Part shown: positions 61,890 through 64,000 of the stretch, one piece after another | Numbering within the stretch: the first letter of the stretch is position 1 | Layout: each line of letters opens with the position of its first letter | DNA from: Prorocentrum cordatum | Taxonomy: Eukaryota > Sar > Dinophyceae > Prorocentrales > Prorocentraceae | Reading direction: 5' to 3' | Assembly (NCBI GenBank): GCA_963575745.1 | Contig: CAUYUJ010003069.1 | Span: forward strand, 356,351-420,350 | DNA: 64,000 nucleotides | Program-made: the position numbers and the translations under genes | Notes under the pieces: generated by a model | What the model was told of the DNA's origin: nothing | Databases searched by the model: none | What the model saw: the letters and a program-made list of their open reading frames with translations, nothing else

Positions 61890-62375
61890 AGCGCCTGAAG
61901 CTTCCCCCAGGAGCCCTGGGACCGCTTGGAACCGCCTGGGCACGCTTGGGAGCGCGCGGGAGCGCATGGGAGCGCCGCGTGGCGCCTTGGAGCTTGTGGG
62001 TGCTTAAGAGCGCGTGGGAATGCTTGAGCGCCTGGGAGCACCTGGAAGCGCCGGGGAGCGCTTGGAGGCGCCGGGCAGCGCCTGGGTTTGCGCCGGGAGC
62101 GCCTGGGAATTCCGTCTGGGAGCGCTTGGGAGCGCTTGAAAGCGCTTGGGAGCGCCAGGGAGCGCTTGGGAGCGCTTGGGAGCTTGCCCGGAGCGCTTGG
62201 GAGCGCCTGGGAGCGCTTCGGATCGCTTGGGAGCGCCTGGGAGCACGTGGGAGCGCCTGGGAGCGCTTGGGAGCGCCTGGGAGCGCCGGGGAGCGCCGGG
62301 GAGCGCTTGGGAGCGCCTGGGAGCGCTTGGGAGCGCCTGGGAGCGCCTGGAAGCGCCTTGGAGCGCTTGGGGGCG
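61890..62375 (+). repeat. 10-bp array (unit B copy 5)
   Basis: About 45 CTTGGGAGCG/CCTGGGAGCG decamers. Confidence 0.9.
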
Positions 62376-62713
62376 CTTGGGACGTGCGCCAGGAGCTCCC
62401 ATGGTCAGCGGAAAAAGCACCGCATGGTGTAATTTCATATGTTTGGAGCACCCAGAGAGCACCGCATGCTGTATTTTCATAGGTTTGGAGCCCCAGAGGA
62501 TGCATCGTCGCAACGGGAACCCACTTGCTAGGGCTGAGGGTTAGGGGTTCCTTTTCTTAGGAGAACACCACGGGGATGCATCGCGCGGCGTGCGAATTCC
62601 TCCTCAGCGGCCATCGCCGCTTCGTCGGTGCGGCGCACGCCGTATAGGCAGGCTCGCTGAGCGCTCGGCCAGACGCCACGGGCTACGGACGTTGCACCGC
62701 CCGTGGCTTGCAG

Positions 62714-62789
62714 TTTAGGGTTTGGGGTTTGGGGTTTGGGGTTTGGGGTTTGGGGTTTAGGGTTTAGGGTTTAGGGTTTAGGGTTTAGG
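62714..62789 (+). repeat. TTTAGGG block 8 with a TTTGGGG sub-block
   Basis: One TTTAGGG, then five TTTGGGG, then about five TTTAGGG. The variant repeats are contiguous. Preceded by the hairpin at 62,675-62,707. Confidence 0.95.
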
Positions 62790-63640
62790 GCTTTTCTTAG
62801 CGCAGCGGCCGACAGTCCAGGCAATGCTGCCCCCCCTTCGGCAAGCTTGATTGGGGGGGCGGTTAGCCGACCCGAGCAAGCTTGGCGAAGGGAGCAGGAG
62901 TTGCAACATCTCCCCACCCCCGGCCGCATGGCCGGCGACCTCCCGAACTAAAGCCTTTTAGGGTTTAGGGCCGCTGGCCCCTAAATTCCCAAATGGCTCC
63001 AAGCGCTCCCAGGCGCTCCCTGGCGCTCCCAGGCGTTCCCAGGCGCTCCCTGGCGCTCCCCGGCGCTCCCAGGCGCTCCCAGGCGCCCCCAGGCGCTCCC
63101 AGGCGCTCCCCGGCGCTCCACAGCGCTCCCCGGCGCTCCTTGGCGCTCCCAGGCGCTCCCCGGCGCTCCCAAGCGCACGGCGCTCCCAGGCGCTCCCCGG
63201 CGCTCCCAGGCGCTCCCCGGCGCTCCCCGGCGCTTTCAAGCGCTCCCAGGCGCTCCCAAGCGCTCCCGGCGCGCTCCCAGGCGCTCCCAGGCGCTCCCAT
63301 GCGCTTCCAGGCGCTCCCAGACGCTCCCAGGCGCTCCCAGGCGCTCCCAAGAGCGCCCAGAAGCGCGTAGAGCGGCCCACACGTGTTTTTACGCGTCGGA
63401 GAAGTAGGAACCCCACCCGGGGGTCACCCGAGCACGAAAGGTCCCCGGGTTTAGGGTGTTGTACTCTTCGAGGATCAGGAAGAGTTTATCTTTGAATCGC
63501 GACTCCCAAGGGGCAGCCTACGGCTGCATGGGCGACCCAGTCTGGCAACCCGCTGAAGTATCTCAGAGATGCCCTGTCTCTCGTAGACGGCGACGGTGAT
63601 GCGCGGTGGGGTGGGCAGAAGCACAACGAGGTGCTTGGGA
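62790..63640 (+). repeat. Subtelomeric unit A, copy 2
   Basis: Matches 47,807-48,705 from 'cttagcgcagcggccgacag' to 'ggtgcttgggaatttaggg', with its own GGCGCTCCCA array at 62,997-63,365. The segment after the array differs ('agagcggcccacacg..cgtcggagaagtagg') before similarity resumes at 'gggtttagggtgttgtactc'. Confidence 0.85.
62997..63365 (+). repeat. 10-bp array GGCGCTCCCA (unit A copy 2)
   Basis: About 36 decamers GGCGCTCCCA/GGCGCTCCCC. Confidence 0.9.
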
Positions 63641-64000
63641 ATTTAGGGTTTAGGGTTTAGGGTTTAGGGTTTAGGGTTCAGGGTTTAGGGTTTAGGGTTT
63701 AGGGTTTAGGGTTTGGGGTTGGGGTTAGGGGTTAGGGTTAGGGTTAGGGTTAGGGCTTAGGGTTAGGGTTAGGGTTAGGGTTTAGGGTTTAGGGTTAGGG
63801 TTAGGGTTTAGTGTTAGGGGTATGGTTTGTGTTGAGGGTTAAGGTTTAGGGTTAGGGTGAGGGTTTAGGGTTAGGGTTCGGGTTCGGGTTTAGGGTTAAG
63901 GTTTAGGGTTCAGGGTTTAGGGTTAGGGTTAAGGTTTAGGGTTAGGTCATAGGGTTTAGGGTTAGGGTTAAGGTTTAGGGTTAGGGTTAGGGCTAGAGTT
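63641..64000 (+). repeat. Terminal degenerate telomere-like tract
   Basis: Starts as TTTAGGG (ten repeats), then changes through TTTGGGG and TTAGGGG to mixed GTTAGGG/TTTAGGG/GTTCGGG/TTAAGG repeats to the window edge. The G-rich strand is + and all other blocks share this orientation, so the chromosome end should lie to the right. The degenerate repeats suggest the proximal, no longer maintained part of a telomere. Confidence 0.9.

Larger units (their letters stand above)
60584..62713 (+). repeat. Subtelomeric unit B, copy 5 (split by an insertion)
   Basis: The first 44 bp ('gcctgcat..ctgcgatccccccacat') are separated from the rest ('caaggttgttgggg...') by about 390 bp of foreign sequence. 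The remainder follows the unit B order with the GCGAGGGGGTG hairpin at 61,777 and a decamer array at 61,890-62,375. A 24-bp deletion in the core near 61,540 changes the phase of the long - frame. Confidence 0.85.

Noticed and set aside
48000-63370. Dozens of frames with GSAWERLGAP or RRSQALPGAP peptide repeats
   Set aside because: The 10-bp decamer array gives such repeats in all frames. Frames in homologous copies are broken by indels.

Overview
ORGANISM. The window looks like nuclear DNA of a dinoflagellate. It has interstitial and terminal TTTAGGG repeats, high GC, dense triplet and minisatellite arrays, and several broken non-LTR retrotransposons, some carrying motifs I associate with dinoflagellate LINEs (WAQAQL..KAGGLGLRS, DVYGDHALVCPC, and an RNase H with GHTAADVATQEGA). 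A Prorocentrum-like genome would fit, but the genus is a guess. I found no convincing single-copy host gene, rRNA, tRNA or spliced-leader gene. Most long open frames are shadows of GC-rich repeats.

LAYOUT. (1) 1-7.1 kb: degenerate ~15-bp repeats, then three tandem copies of a 1.3-2.0 kb satellite, each with a large (CGT)n tract. (2) 7.1-11.5 kb: composite repeats made of 10-bp GCAAAGCAAT-type arrays plus 75-bp GC-rich units, interrupted by LINE relic L1 (+ strand, 7.98-9.43 kb). (3) 11.5-17.6 kb: simple repeats, a ~223-bp tandem repeat and short dispersed families. (4) 17.9-20.2 kb: LINE relic L2 (+). (5) 20.2-26.9 kb: a 1.14-kb tandem duplication, a small terminal-inverted-repeat (TIR) element and foldback elements. 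(6) 27.18-30.4 kb: LINE relic L3 (-), of a different clade, with endonuclease, reverse transcriptase and a C-terminal conserved box. (7) 30.4-37 kb: simple repeats, an ~80-bp-arm foldback, a G-quadruplex-prone GGGA tract and a ~17-copy ~87-bp array. (8) 37.6-46.6 kb: LINE relic L4 (-), with a possible N-terminal region, endonuclease, reverse transcriptase and RNase H, split by nested elements. These include a 1,186-bp TIR element with an exact 8-bp target duplication and eleven 73-bp repeats inside it. (9) 47.7-64 kb: a subtelomere. Units A and B, with 10-bp GGGAGCGCCT arrays, recur between TTTAGGG blocks that all point the same way. The window ends in about 360 bp of degenerate TTTAGGG/TTAGGG, so the chromosome end is probably to the right.

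HOW IT WORKS TOGETHER. The recognisable biology is retrotransposition (endonuclease nick, reverse transcription, RNase H) by elements that now look dead, cut-and-paste-like insertion of non-autonomous TIR elements into them, and repeated duplication of subtelomeric units. The points most worth following are the TIR family with 8-bp duplications, the identical hairpin 6 nt before five telomere-like blocks, and a TIR insertion placed in the loop of a subtelomeric C/G hairpin.
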